Shown here: positions 1-9,987 of the stretch, in pieces
How positions within the stretch are numbered: position 1 is the stretch's first letter
How the letters are laid out: every line of letters begins with the position of its first letter
Assembly (NCBI GenBank): GCA_038373885.1
Contig: JAWZYV010016978.1
Location: 558,001 to 622,000, forward strand
DNA length: 64,000 nucleotides
Direction: 5' to 3'
From: Cheiracanthium punctorium
Taxonomy: Eukaryota; Arthropoda; Arachnida; Araneae; Cheiracanthiidae
Program-made: the position numbers and the translations under genes
Notes under the pieces: model-generated
What the model saw: only the letters and a program-made list of their open reading frames with translations
What the model was told of the DNA's origin: nothing
Database searches by the model: none

Positions 1-154
1 CACTCAAAATACACATTTTTAAAAATAATTACAATTCAACCCAAATTTAATACAGTAGGCTAATAACTGGATAAAAAAATAAGATGCTTCAATGAATGGA
101 AAAATATAGATCCATGTTTATTAAGACTTTAAAAATATTTGTTTAATATTAAAT

Positions 155-561
155 AGATTACTATGTAAACTATTGTTTAATTAAGGATCTGAAAAATAGA
201 AAATGCTAAGAAAAATCTAGGAATTTTAAATATCTTATTCAATTTAGAACTACACTCCTTCATTTTAAAATTATTTTAGAAAAATTAAGTAAAATTTAAC
301 TGATAAAACACTGACAAAAAGGCAAATTAAGACTAGAATAATTAAGGTAATTTGTTTAATTAAGGATCTGATAGATTACTATGTAAACTATTGTTTGATT
401 AAGGAGCTGAAAAATAGAAAATGCTAAGAAAAATCTAGGAATTTTAAATATCTTATTCAATTTAGAACTACACTCCTTCATTTTAAAATTATTTTAGAAA
501 AATTAAGTAAAATTTAACTGATAAAACACTGACAAAAAGGCAAATTAAGACTAGAATAATG
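155..561. repeat. Direct duplication of a ~189 bp AT-rich segment
   Basis: Two nearly identical copies lie at 155-344 and 373-561, offset by 218 bp. Each runs from AGATTACTATGTAAAC to GACTAGAATAAT. The short linker between them repeats the motif TTTAATTAAGGATCTGA that is also inside each copy, which fits an unequal-exchange or replication-slippage duplication. There is no open frame of note. The near identity suggests a recent event. Confidence 0.85.
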
Positions 562-949
562 GAGATCAGATGGGTACGTCAGAACATAGCCTAGAAGCCT
601 TTGACGGTTCGAATTTTTGTCTGCGGATAGCATGGATCCACGCTTTACGTAGATGCTCATCAGAAGGTAATCTAAGAAAGAAAGGCAGTTCTCAAGTAAA
701 CATTTTGACTAAAAGACACATTTTTGCACTGTAGGGTAACAAAATATAATTACAATCTACTGATATCATAAATGAGACATAAGCATAAATGAATCTATCC
801 TTAATTATTTCTATCGAATTTTGCGTTAGATCAAAATAAATACTGTATAAACAAGAGAAATAACAGCATCTGAAATATAAACATAAAAATACTTTTTTCT
901 CTCTCATTTGCGATAAAATTAATTATAACTATCTTCGCAATCATTGCTA
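562..949. other. AT-rich stretch, nothing recognised
   Basis: I see no terminal repeats, tRNA-like boxes or convincing coding frame. A short frame on the minus strand (692-907) has the composition of random AT-rich DNA. Confidence 0.5.
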
Positions 950-953
950 TTAA

Positions 954-1465
954 CCCTCTCGTCACCCTGAACCTCATATGAGGCTCCGACTTCAAATAGC
1001 AATATTTAGAGAGAAAACAATTGAATTTAGCATTTTTTTTTCTTTCAGTGATATCAATATCATTAATTCATGTAGAAAGTATATGAGGCTCTTAACTAAA
1101 TGCATAAATCGTGCCTAGATTGCAGTACTAGTCAATTTAGACCATTTTTTACAGTTTTCGCCTCATTGCTTCAGGAGAAAAATTAAGAAAATATTTACGC
1201 TGCTTTTTTGCCATTTTTTTTTCTTTTTAAGGTAGTATAGTTTTTTTCTTATTCCTCAACCTTTACCTAATATGTATATGCATCCTTTTAAATTAATTTT
1301 AGCATAACAAAATGCTTCTAAAATGCAGAAATTAATATTAGAAAAATCTAATATTAATCGACATTAGAAAAAAATATTTTTGTATGATTTATAATAGTAT
1401 TTCAGATGCATTAAATGCTAGACAGATATTTTTCTCTGATTTTTCATAATTCGGTGACGAGAGGG
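954..1465. mobile_element. piggyBac-like MITE, CCCTCTCGTCACC family
   Basis: A 512 bp element is bounded by TTAA on both sides (950-953 and 1466-1469). The left end reads CCCTCTCGTCACC and the right end is its inverted match (GGTGACGAGAGGG). The TTAA target site and CCCTNT-type termini are the piggyBac superfamily signature. There is no transposase frame, so it is non-autonomous. A CCTCATATGAGG palindrome lies just inside the left end and ATATGAGGCTC recurs near 1081. Confidence 0.85.
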
Positions 1466-1469
1466 TTAA

Positions 1470-2196
1470 ACATATAAAAAATTAGGGAACTTACTAAAAA
1501 TAAAAATAGACTTCATTGACCCATTTTGTTTACACTAACTTTAATTTAGTCAATATATCTGAACATCTAAAGTATGCAAGCTATTATAATCCAATACATG
1601 ACATAAAAGTTAGACATTTAAAACAATAAAATACGTTTCTTTTACATTAGGTTATACAATATCAAATAAAAAGTTTTCAACTTTAAAAGAACGTCGGCGT
1701 ATTGCCACGTGCAATGACTGGATTGTTAAGACCTTTTCTATGATGATCAAAGAAAGTTTTCACTTAAATGAATAGAGTAAAACATTAAATAAGTTGTAAT
1801 TTAGTCTTAGGGTCTATGCTTTATAAAAAATCTATATTTCAAAACTGTAAGCTAGTTTTCTTACAGTTCCAGTGACCAAAAATCTTTTTAAATTGTAAGC
1901 TAATTCAAGAAAGTTCGGAAAGTCGATTTCCTATCATAAAAAAAGTCCTTATGTGAACTAAACAATTTTCTTGTATGGCTGTTAAACTTTACACATTATG
2001 GATGCACTTCATTTAAATCTATTGCAAACTGAAATATGATACTTCAATATCTTGACAAGTGTAAGAGATATCACCAAGATGAGATTTCAGCATTGAAAAC
2101 TTATTTCTGGCTGAAAAATTGGCAATTTTCTTTTCTTCATCAGCTTGGCAACAAACGGCGAGATTTTAAGCAGGACCCAAATATAGTGACCCTAGC
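1470..2196. other. AT-rich spacer, nothing recognised
   Basis: No terminal repeats, tandem structure or coding frame could be supported here. Confidence 0.5.
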
Positions 2197-2204
2197 CTGT
2201 GGAT

Positions 2205-2373
2205 CAGGGGCATAGCTAGAAATTTTTCATGGGGGGGGGTTACGACTACTACAACTCATATATATGTATACGTGTGTGTGATAATGTAGTGAAGAATATC
2301 TATTTTGTATGGTAAAAGTTTCTCATGGGGGGGGTTATGATCACCCTAACCCCCCCCTTTGGCTACGCCCCTG
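2205..2373. mobile_element. hAT-type MITE, CAGGGGCRTAGC family, copy 1
   Basis: A 169 bp element with inverted ends CAGGGGCATAGCTAGAAATT and (right end, reversed) CAGGGGCGTAGCCAAAGGGG. An exact 8-bp target duplication CTGTGGAT sits at 2197-2204 and 2374-2381. The 8-bp duplication and CAGGGG termini point to the hAT superfamily. G/C homopolymers lie just inside both ends. It shares interior sequence with copies at 7976, 24265 and 62091. Confidence 0.93.
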
Positions 2374-2389
2374 CTGTGGATTGTAAACA

Positions 2390-2760
2390 AAAATGAAAGT
2401 GCAGAACCAAATGTTACGACAGTCTTAAATTTCAATATTCCATGGCTAATAGTTTTTATTTTTATTCGAGATACGTACTTATTTTTAGTGCCAAAATTTG
2501 TAATATCGCCCCTATATTTACCAAGCTTGGGGACAGTTGGCAGTCTTTTGGGCATGAGCTAAACATAGATAGTTCAGGGATTTTTAATGTGAAAGGCATC
2601 TCCATAGACTTTAATGCACCGAAAGTTCTTCATATAACCCTATAAATAAACTACTCAGTCAAATGGAATCAAAAAGGGAAATGTACAACTATGTTTTAAA
2701 GCAGTCCTAAATTTCAACTTTCTTCGGCTATTCCTCTTTGAGTTAATCGAATTACACAAG
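2390..2760 (+). repeat. Diverged monomers of the ~167 bp array seen at 53 kb
   Basis: About two diverged units resemble the array at 53150-53720. Shared landmarks are a GTGCANAACNANATGTTACNAC-like block, a TCCTAAATTTCAAC block and a tail of the type TAGTTTTT...GAGATACG. No coding sequence. Confidence 0.6.
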
Positions 2761-2909
2761 AACATATGTACATAAGTACATGCATACGAGCAGACTCCCT
2801 CAAATTTAATCAAACTAGATCGAAAATGCAGCATGCGTACGTATAGACATTACCAAAATACTATGTTAAAGCGAGTTCTGGAATTAAGGCCAATTATCTG
2901 CACGAGGGA

Positions 2910-3084
2910 TCTAGGTCTGTGGATGGGGTGCCCTCCGTGGGGGTCTTTCTAAGGGGTCCTAACCCATATTTACGCTAAGTTTCGGAGGAAACCACGAAAA
3001 ACTCCGAACAGTTAGTTCGGTGGACACGATCTGGTTTTGAACCAGGCACTTTCCGTCTTCCAGTTCAGAGCGCTATGCCCTCGG
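2910..3084 (-). repeat. tRNA-derived SINE (family A), interrupted at its 5' end
   Basis: Read on the minus strand this has a tRNA-like head with a B-box-like CCTGGTTCAAAACCAG segment, followed by a body found at 15240-15440 and 32650-32815 (CGGAG-TTTTTCGTGG, CCGAAACTTAGCGTAAATA, CACGGAGGGCACCC). The 5' edge at 3084 coincides with the insertion site of the element at 3085-4683, so the last bases of the SINE head probably lie after 4683. Confidence 0.75.
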
Positions 3085-4683
3085 AGGTGGGCGCAAAAAA
3101 GCGCACGGGAAAAAAACTGAAAAAAAACCGCACAATATTTAAGGGGTTTATTTTTTTGGATGAGTGTGTGTGTGTGTGTGGGGTGGCGCTTGAAATAAAA
3201 AATGTAAGAAAGGATACTATAGGAACTACTAATATGAATAATACTACCTTCAGGAACTACTTAAATACTGGGTTCAAATTTGTAGAAGAGGGAGGTGAGG
3301 GCATTCAATTGACTACTGGGCTCAAATTTGTTTTGCAGTAAAAGTGCAGATGCGTAGTAATTTCTTTGTCTATATATACATATATATATAACTTTATCAA
3401 AAGCTAAAGGGCAATGAGGCGTTTTGGACGGCCATGGGGCTACTGTAAAAATTATCTGAATGGCAATTTTCAATAGAGATAAATACAAAATACACTAATG
3501 TACCTCTGTTTACGCCCTTTTGGACGCTCACTTGTTTCTCACATTTTTTCATTTACCCCCCCCCCCCCGCGCCTCTCAACTCAAAAAATAAACCCATTCA
3601 AATCATGCGCTTTTTTTCTGGTGCGCATATTTAATCAAAGTTGGTGAAGGGGAATACGCTTTGAAATACTAATAATGGTAAAAATATAATTATTAAAACT
3701 ATTCCAACAAAACTAATTAAAAATTAATTTTAATTACAGTTATATATAGCCGATATTATACATTTTAAGAAATGAGTTTTAAATAATTTTTAGCCAGTTT
3801 CCTTTAAAAAGGGTGTTTTAGCATTTAGAAATGAAAATTTGTTTGAAAACATTACACTTATACTAACATTTGATACAAAAAGTTTTTTTTAAGGAATTTT
3901 TTAAAATTATCTTATGAAATTATCTTATGACCATAATTTAATTCTGAAAAAAAAAGCATGTCTAAAATAAAAGAAGTAATATTTAAATTAAATACTTTCA
4001 AAAATAAAAATATTTATATGTAAATATATATACTTATCATTCATTCTAAGAATTATTATTTAAAACCAAAAAGTTAACAAGATAAATTAACATGAATCAG
4101 AATAAATTCTTGCACTTATAAAAAGGAAACCAGTAATAACAAGCCATAGCTGATTACAAATCAGACTGAAAGTGATAACATATTACAGAGAACTTGCATG
4201 TTAAATCTGTGGAATCTTAGATTCTCTTTTTAGGGTTGCCTGTTAGGTGAGAGATGGTATTTAAAATTTTCGAAACTGCTATAATTTGATACTGAATGAC
4301 TAGTTTTGGACTTTGTCCTAAGAATACAAACAAATTGGACTATTGGGAGGGGGAGGAGGGTCATTGAGATTATGAAAAATTTAGTATAAAAAAAATCACA
4401 ATATTAAAAAAAATAATCATAAAACGGTAAAGGGCAATGAGATGTTTCGGACGGCAATGGGCTACTCTGCATACTGTACACTTACAAATCAGGCCACTGT
4501 TCTTAGAAAAGTTGTCTGAATGGAATTTCAATAGAGATAAATACAAAATACACTAATGTACCTCTGTTTACGCCCTTTTGGACGCCCACTTGTTTCTCAC
4601 ATTTTTTTAAATTCATGTCCCCCGCCCCTTATCTTCTAAAAATACAAACCCGTTCAATAGTGTGCGCTTTTTTTCCGTGATTC
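3085..4683. mobile_element. ~1.6 kb non-autonomous DNA element inserted in a SINE
   Basis: The element is flanked by an exact 8-bp duplication GCCCTCGG (3077-3084 and 4684-4691). The ends are imperfect inverted repeats: GCGCACGGGAAAAAAAC at the left, and GCGCTTTTTTTCCGTG followed by TTCG at the right. A ~250 bp segment is present twice in direct orientation (about 3400-3650 and 4430-4680), sharing TAAAGGGCAATGAG and ACCTCTGTTTACGCCC. The second copy ends at the right terminus, so the first may be a second right end or an internal duplication. No transposase is seen. The 8-bp duplication suggests hAT; the termini are atypical, so the superfamily is open. Confidence 0.75.
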
Positions 4684-4691
4684 GCCCTCGG

Positions 4692-5039
4692 ACTAGTTAA
4701 AACAAATCCAACATGTAACATACGTATATACTTTCATACGTAGATGGGGTATACGACTATAGTACGTTAACGTATAGTATAGTTACGTATATAGTTCCCT
4801 GCGACTATATACGTAAATAGATGGAGTATACGACGTACCTACATGCATGCATATGCGTCGCGTAGTAAAACTGTATTTCTTCTATACTGTATTGCTTCTG
4901 CACTGCATTATCATAAAAGAAAAATGCGATTACAAATACATTTCAAATATAAAAGAAATATGTAAAACACTTGTGAATGTTATCATTCGAATTGCATCGT
5001 AGGGACGGAAAAGGTTAAATGCATGTCAACACCACATAA
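4692..5039. other. Spacer, nothing recognised
   Basis: TACGTA-rich low-complexity sequence near 4720-4860 (repeated GTATACGAC, ACGTATA). Nothing codes. Confidence 0.5.
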
Positions 5040-5285
5040 GAATTTATCGAAAAGTGATACTCACCCTGGTGTTTGGCCAACCTCACGCATAAAGTGAATC
5101 GGCCAGTTCCCTAAATCCGTGTCCAACCCGATGAAAACTCATCGGTTAGACTACTACGGACGTTTCCACGTCCGAGGGGACATGAACTGCGTGTATCCGA
5201 GCAGTTTCACAGTGAACGGCCCGATTCCTTCTCATCGGCTCAAGGCTACGTGGCCGGAGAAGGCCCGAGCAAAATTGCTAGTAGG
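5040..5285 (-). other. GC-rich island with donor-like splice site, origin unknown
   Basis: This ~245 bp block is much richer in GC than its surroundings. Read on the minus strand it ends in CACCAGG followed by GTGAGTATC, a good match to a splice donor. The last ~75 bases upstream of that site are open and could read VFIGLDTDLGNWPIHF, but other segments are open only in other frames, so no single exon spans it. Two short hairpins (GATGAAAACTCATC, CGGACG-TTTC-CACGTCCG) are present. It may be a broken exon, a processed fragment or a SINE-like repeat. I do not recognise the sequence. Confidence 0.3.
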
Positions 5286-6130
5286 GAGCCTATCATGTCA
5301 CCAAATTTCGTTTCATTCCCTGCAGTCTTTATTTCGTGATGCTGGAACAAAATTTCAGCATTTTAAAACGATTTTCACAAAATCTCAAAATGCAGTAAAA
5401 AGATTTTAAAAATTCAGCGTCTTTAAATTAAGATTAGCAACTACCTATCATATCACAAAATTTCGTATCATTCGTATTAATCGTTATTACGTGATGCTTG
5501 AAGAAATGTAAACGTATTTTGAGAGAATTTTCACTTAGTTTATGTTGAGCAACCGTCTATCATGTGACCAAATTTCATATCATTCGCTTTAGTCGTTATT
5601 ACGTAATGCATGATCAAAGATTCACCCAGTTTTAAACGATTTTCGCAAAATCTCGAAATTTCATCTATTTTTTTTTTAAATTTAATTAGATGCTTATAGT
5701 TTAAGATGTGTGACCACCTATCATTTCACCAAATATCATATTTTCACCTTTGCAGTTATTACGTGATGTGCGAACCCAAATTACGCAGTTTGAAAGGATT
5801 TTCGCAAAATCTCAAAATTAAGATTTTTTAAAAATTCGACGCCAATGTTTCCAGTTGAATTACCACCTATCATGATACCAAATTTGATTTCAATCGCTTC
5901 AGTCGTTTTTACGTGATGCTCGAAAACGAATTTACACAGTTTGAAACGATTTTCGCAAAATCTCAAAATCTAATCAAGATTTTTTTAAAATTTGACGCCT
6001 ATGTTTAAGTTGAGTGTTCACCAATCATGATACCAAATTTCATTTCAATCGCTTCAGTTGTTTTTACGTGATGCTTGAACAAAAAAAGCGCCACGGACAG
6101 AATGACAGAACGACGGACAAACTTTTTTTT
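5286..6130 (+). repeat. Tandem array of ~140-160 bp units (array A)
   Basis: Six diverged units each contain a CCTATCATG-TCACCAAATTTC block, then TTATTACGTGATGCTTGAA, then CGATTTTCGCAAAATCTCAAAAT. Units start near 5290, 5440, 5560, 5715, 5865 and 6015. The array ends in a CGGACAGAATGACAGAACGA simple-repeat-like tail. All open frames in it are short and follow the repeat, so it is not coding. Its layout resembles the arrays at 17.7, 44.4 and 53 kb. Confidence 0.8.
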
Positions 6131-6504
6131 GAGGGTCGCACCGCATTCCCAGGTGCTTGAACTGGATAGAAATAGCAAAATTTTTGAATTCCAAGAAATG
6201 TACATTCAAAAGTCTAATTTTATTTATATAGATTTACTAACCGCCAAGGCGGCCAACTTCGCCGCCCCATATACCTTACTGTTCTTTATACTCAGTTCAG
6301 TGTTGACTAAATTTTTGGACTCATTTCAATGAAAATCATGTTTCTTTCTTTTAACAGTGTTTGCCATTAAATTAATTTTGGTTAGGGCTGCTACACATTT
6401 TGGGTGTCATCATAAGAGCCAATGTTGAAATAGCAAATGGCTAAAATGTACTTCAGTCCAATGTATGGTGACATTTTTTAGATGGGCGATTAATGCGCCA
6501 AGTA

Positions 6505-7730
6505 CACTATCTGGCCAAAAGTATCCGGACACCCCCTAAAAAAGTGGTTTTGGTGGGTGACGCAAATTTTATGCGTAATCGAAAGCTATTAAAATGTAGG
6601 TAGGGGTTTGTCCGGTTGTATGTATGCGTTTGTGAAGCAATGAGTAAGTCAAAGGAGCTTGGTGAGTTCGATCGTGGCAGTATAGTGGGATACCACTTTT
6701 GTGGGAAATCAGTTCGTGAGATTGTGGACATTCTACAGAAGCGTAAATCCACTGTGAGTGATGCAATTGTGAAGTGGAAACGTCGAGGCAGTGAAACTGC
6801 AGAAAAACGGAGTAGTAGAGCGAAAAAACTTAATGAATGGAGCCGCAGAACTCTGAAAAGGGTAGTGGAAAACAATCGTAAGTCCTCGTTGGTGGAAATT
6901 TCTCAGGAGTTCCAAAGTTCATCAGGCGTTAGTGTTAGCAGCAGGACTCTTCGTCGAGAGTTAAACAACTTGGGATTCCAATGTTATGCAGCCGCTCACA
7001 AGCCGAACATCACTCCACAGAAGGCGAGGCATCGATTGCAATGGTGCTCAGATCACCGTCATTGGACTGTGGACATGTGGAAAACTGTTTTTTTGAGTAA
7101 TGAATTTCGCTTCGTAGTCTAGCTATCGGAGGGACGCATCTGAGTTTGGCGGATGCCCGGCGAACGTTTTTTGGGTGACTGAATTGCGCCGACCGTTAAA
7201 TTTCGTGGTGACGGTATAATGGTGGGGGACGTTTCTTGTGGTTGAACCTGGGTCCGTTAGTTCCTGAGGTTGGAAACATGTATTCTACGATGTAGGTGGA
7301 CATTCTGGACAATGTTGCACTCCCAACTCTATGGCAATATTTTGGGAAGGCCCATTTCTCTTCCAGCAGGATAACTGCTCCATTCACACATCGAGGCTTG
7401 CACAGACGTGGTTTGAAGAAATGGAATTTCAAAAACTGGACTGGCTTTCTCAGAGCCCCGATCTAAATCCCACAGAACACCTTTGGGATTTAGAGCGCAT
7501 ATTACTTAGCCAGCCAAATCGACCATCCTCACTGCAAGCACTCACTTCAGCCGTGACGGACGCCAGGAAGTCAATTCCTATGGCCACCTATCAAAAACTG
7601 GTGCCAAGTCTTCCCAGAGGTGTGCAGGCTGTCATCGACGCAAAAGGGGGACCAACATCATATTAATATGTGCTTCAGGACGCTCCAAGTCCATAACACT
7701 GGGTGTCCGGATACTTTTGGCCAGATAGTG
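6505..7730 (+). mobile_element. Tc1/mariner transposon, nearly full length
   Basis: Perfect 30-bp terminal inverted repeats begin CACTATCTGGCCAAAAGTAT and are flanked by TA on each side (6503-6504, 7731-7732), the expected Tc1/mariner target duplication. The 1226 bp length is normal for the superfamily. The interior holds a decayed transposase gene in two main frames. Unchanged ends with a broken gene suggest either mobilisation in trans or recent loss of coding capacity. Confidence 0.95.
6640..7669 (+). pseudogene. Tc1-type transposase, broken
   Basis: The likely start is ATG 6640 (MSKSKELGEFDRG); an upstream in-frame ATG at 6616 only adds residues inside the TIR-proximal leader. The first frame (to 7122) carries the paired HTH DNA-binding region (CGKSVREIVDIL, SVSSRTLRREL) and reaches the first catalytic block, where LSNEFRF replaces the usual DE-RF, so the first Asp appears to be Asn. 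Stops and shifts follow at 7120-7330, where frames still resemble the family. The second frame (7331-7666) carries the second Asp block QQDNCSIHTS and the third block SPDLNPTEHLWD, giving a DD34E-like spacing. The protein would not be made intact. Confidence 0.9.
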
Positions 7731-7975
7731 TATTGTAAATTCGATATTTTAAAGCTGTGAAAAAGTCAGAGAGATCTTGAATTTTTGTGTATCTATTATT
7801 GTTATTTTGTAATCTAGCTACTGCGTGGCATATGCTTGACGTAATTGAACTGTTAATTCGGATTTTTGAAAATACGTTGTTGTTATTGCATTAATGTTTA
7901 CATCTAGCTATTGCCGTTCGCAGCGTGGAAATATCGTCGATTTTGGTACCGCATACGTAGCGCATTATGTAAGTA

Positions 7976-8146
7976 CAGGGGCGTAGCCAGAAATTTTTCA
8001 TGGGGGGGGGGTTTACGACTAGTGCAACTCACATATAAGCATACATGTGTGTGATAAAGGAGTGAAGACTATACATTTTGTATGGCAAAAAATTCCTCAT
8101 GGGGGGGTTATGAGCCCCCTACCCCCCCCCCTTGGCTACGCCCCTG
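7976..8146. mobile_element. hAT-type MITE, CAGGGGCGTAGCC family, copy 2
   Basis: A 171 bp element with ends CAGGGGCGTAGCCAGAAATT and the inverted CTTGGCTACGCCCCTG. The exact 8-bp target duplication TGTAAGTA is at 7968-7975 and 8147-8154. It is highly similar to copies 1 and 62091-62266. Runs of eight to nine G or C lie next to each end. Confidence 0.95.
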
Positions 8147-8154
8147 TGTAAGTA

Positions 8155-8812
8155 GATATTATATATTATAACGATTATAAAACAATATTGGATATTTTAG
8201 AAGACTTTTTGCTTCAGGTGTTTTGCACATGTCATTATGCCTCCGTATGGCGTACTTAGTAATGAGGCATCCTCCACAACCGAACGGGGGCGGCTTTTTT
8301 TAAACAGAAAAAATATTCTTTTTCCGTTTTAAAAATGTCTTTTGGAAGTAGGAATAAGTTGATTTACCTAGATGAATGTAGATGGCAGCACTACATCAAG
8401 ACAAATTAAACTATTCTTTAGAAAATTGAAATGGACTTTTTCTGAGGAGGGGTATTGCTAAGTCGGAGGGGTATTGCCGATAAATTGCTAAGTCGGTTTT
8501 TACCTACTTACTTATTTTTTTTATAAAGTATATTACTTACATTTTACTTTTGACAACTGGATTTGCGTAATTTTGCCAAGTGTACCGGAAACAGAAAGTA
8601 AATTATCGTTTTCGTTATAATGTTTTCACCAATTTTGCAAATTATGTATCTAATCTTGCCACGTTTAATAGAATTTTAAGAGTATAAAGGGGGGCGGGGG
8701 AGACTACCCCTACCCCCCTTTATCAAGGGCCCTGATCACATGATCATCCTGTGCCAAATAAGAAATGCCTCACTATGAACGCTTAAGCATCTTTATTTCA
8801 AACTGATATATA
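8155..8812. other. Spacer with one possible hAT-like end
   Basis: Mostly unassigned. Near 8690-8735 a GGGGCGGGGG / CCCCTACCCCC pair followed by TCAAGGGCCCTG looks like a DNA-transposon terminus, but I could not find a partner end. No coding frame. Confidence 0.3.
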
Positions 8813-9498
8813 ATAAAACACAGTGGCGGCTCGTCATTAGGGGCCAGAGGGGCCTGGCCCCACCTGACATTTCAAAAGCTTTTTTAATTATAATGCAGAA
8901 TTTGTATTCTTTTAAAATCAGTTTACTTTAATAAAGGTGTCTGCGTGTATTTTATTCTATTGATTTTTTACACCAGCTTTGTACCTTTATCCAATTATGT
9001 AAAGTGAGCCATCATTCAAATCCTACGGCTGCGTCGCGGCATCTCCAACGTTTTCCCCATTGAAGCACTCTGGTGCTGGGCCGGAGAAATGGAGCCCTAT
9101 TATATTTGCGCCAAGCACAGCGAAGTAATGTTAGTACCATTGATCACTTCCCAAAAGATGACCATATTTGGCTGGTTATCATAAAAAAGAATGCGAAAGC
9201 ACCATTAATTTAGCACCAATTTAGGGCCCCTTAGTATTGGCCCGATAGCAGAAATGAAAGTGTTTCCATGGAAACCCTCTATTTGGCGAGCTTTGTTCTT
9301 TAGGTCGAAAAAAAGGTGCTGATCGTGACTTTTTTGTTATTATTGCGTATCATCTTTAAGAAGTAGGAATTTTTATTTATCTCATTTAAAACAGACTTGA
9401 TTTTACTATTTTTTAGGTTACAAATATAGTGAAAGTATTGAGTGAGAAATGGCTCTAGATTAAAATATTTTGTCAAATTATAAATATATTTAACGACA

Positions 9499-9987
9499 AT
9501 GAATTCTGTTGACAGTTTATTACAAGTTCCTTTCAGCAGATTAAATATAGCAGAAAAGCCTGAAATAAAACGCTTGGGACCCTATCAACAAAAAAATTTT
9601 GTCCTTAGACAAAAAGATGGCAAAAGGACACGATCATTTCAACTAGAATGGTACAGTAAAGCACCATGGCTTTCAGTAAGTGAAGCAAAAAATTCTGTTT
9701 TTTATTTTTATTGTTTACTATTTGGGGGTGAAACATTATGGACCAAGATTGGTTGTACAGATTTGAAACATTTTTCTGAAAGAGTTAAAAAACATGAGTC
9801 GAGTACTATTCACATTAGTAATGCCCTTCAATATAAAACTTTCGGAGCAATTAATATTTTAGCAGAATTAAATGATGGTTATTACACTTCAATAAAGAAA
9901 CACAACGAGTTGGTGGAGAAGAACAGGCACGTGTTAAATCGTGTAATTGACTTTTTAAATTCTGTGAATACCATGAATTGCCTTTAA
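9499..9987 (+). pseudogene. hAT transposase, N-terminal part with TTF-type zinc finger
   Basis: This 162-residue frame holds the N-terminal DNA-binding region of a ZMYM-like hAT transposase. The TTF-type finger pattern is visible: RSFQLEWYSKAPWL, then the FYFYCLLF block where one of the usual Cys residues is replaced, then W-x5-C-D/x-KH and KKHESSTIH. Near 9956 the frame is lost by what looks like a one-base deletion in a T/A run: the frame one base over continues as KFCEYHELPLRGYDE and joins the downstream frame. So it is the first half of one gene, split by one frameshift. The start at 9499 (MNSVDSLLQ) is 678 bp inside the element, normal for hAT. Confidence 0.88.

Noticed and set aside
3075..3341. 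88-residue frame in the 1.6 kb element
   Set aside because: It starts in the SINE remnant and runs through simple TG-rich sequence and the element's left end; no domain and a composition expected by chance.
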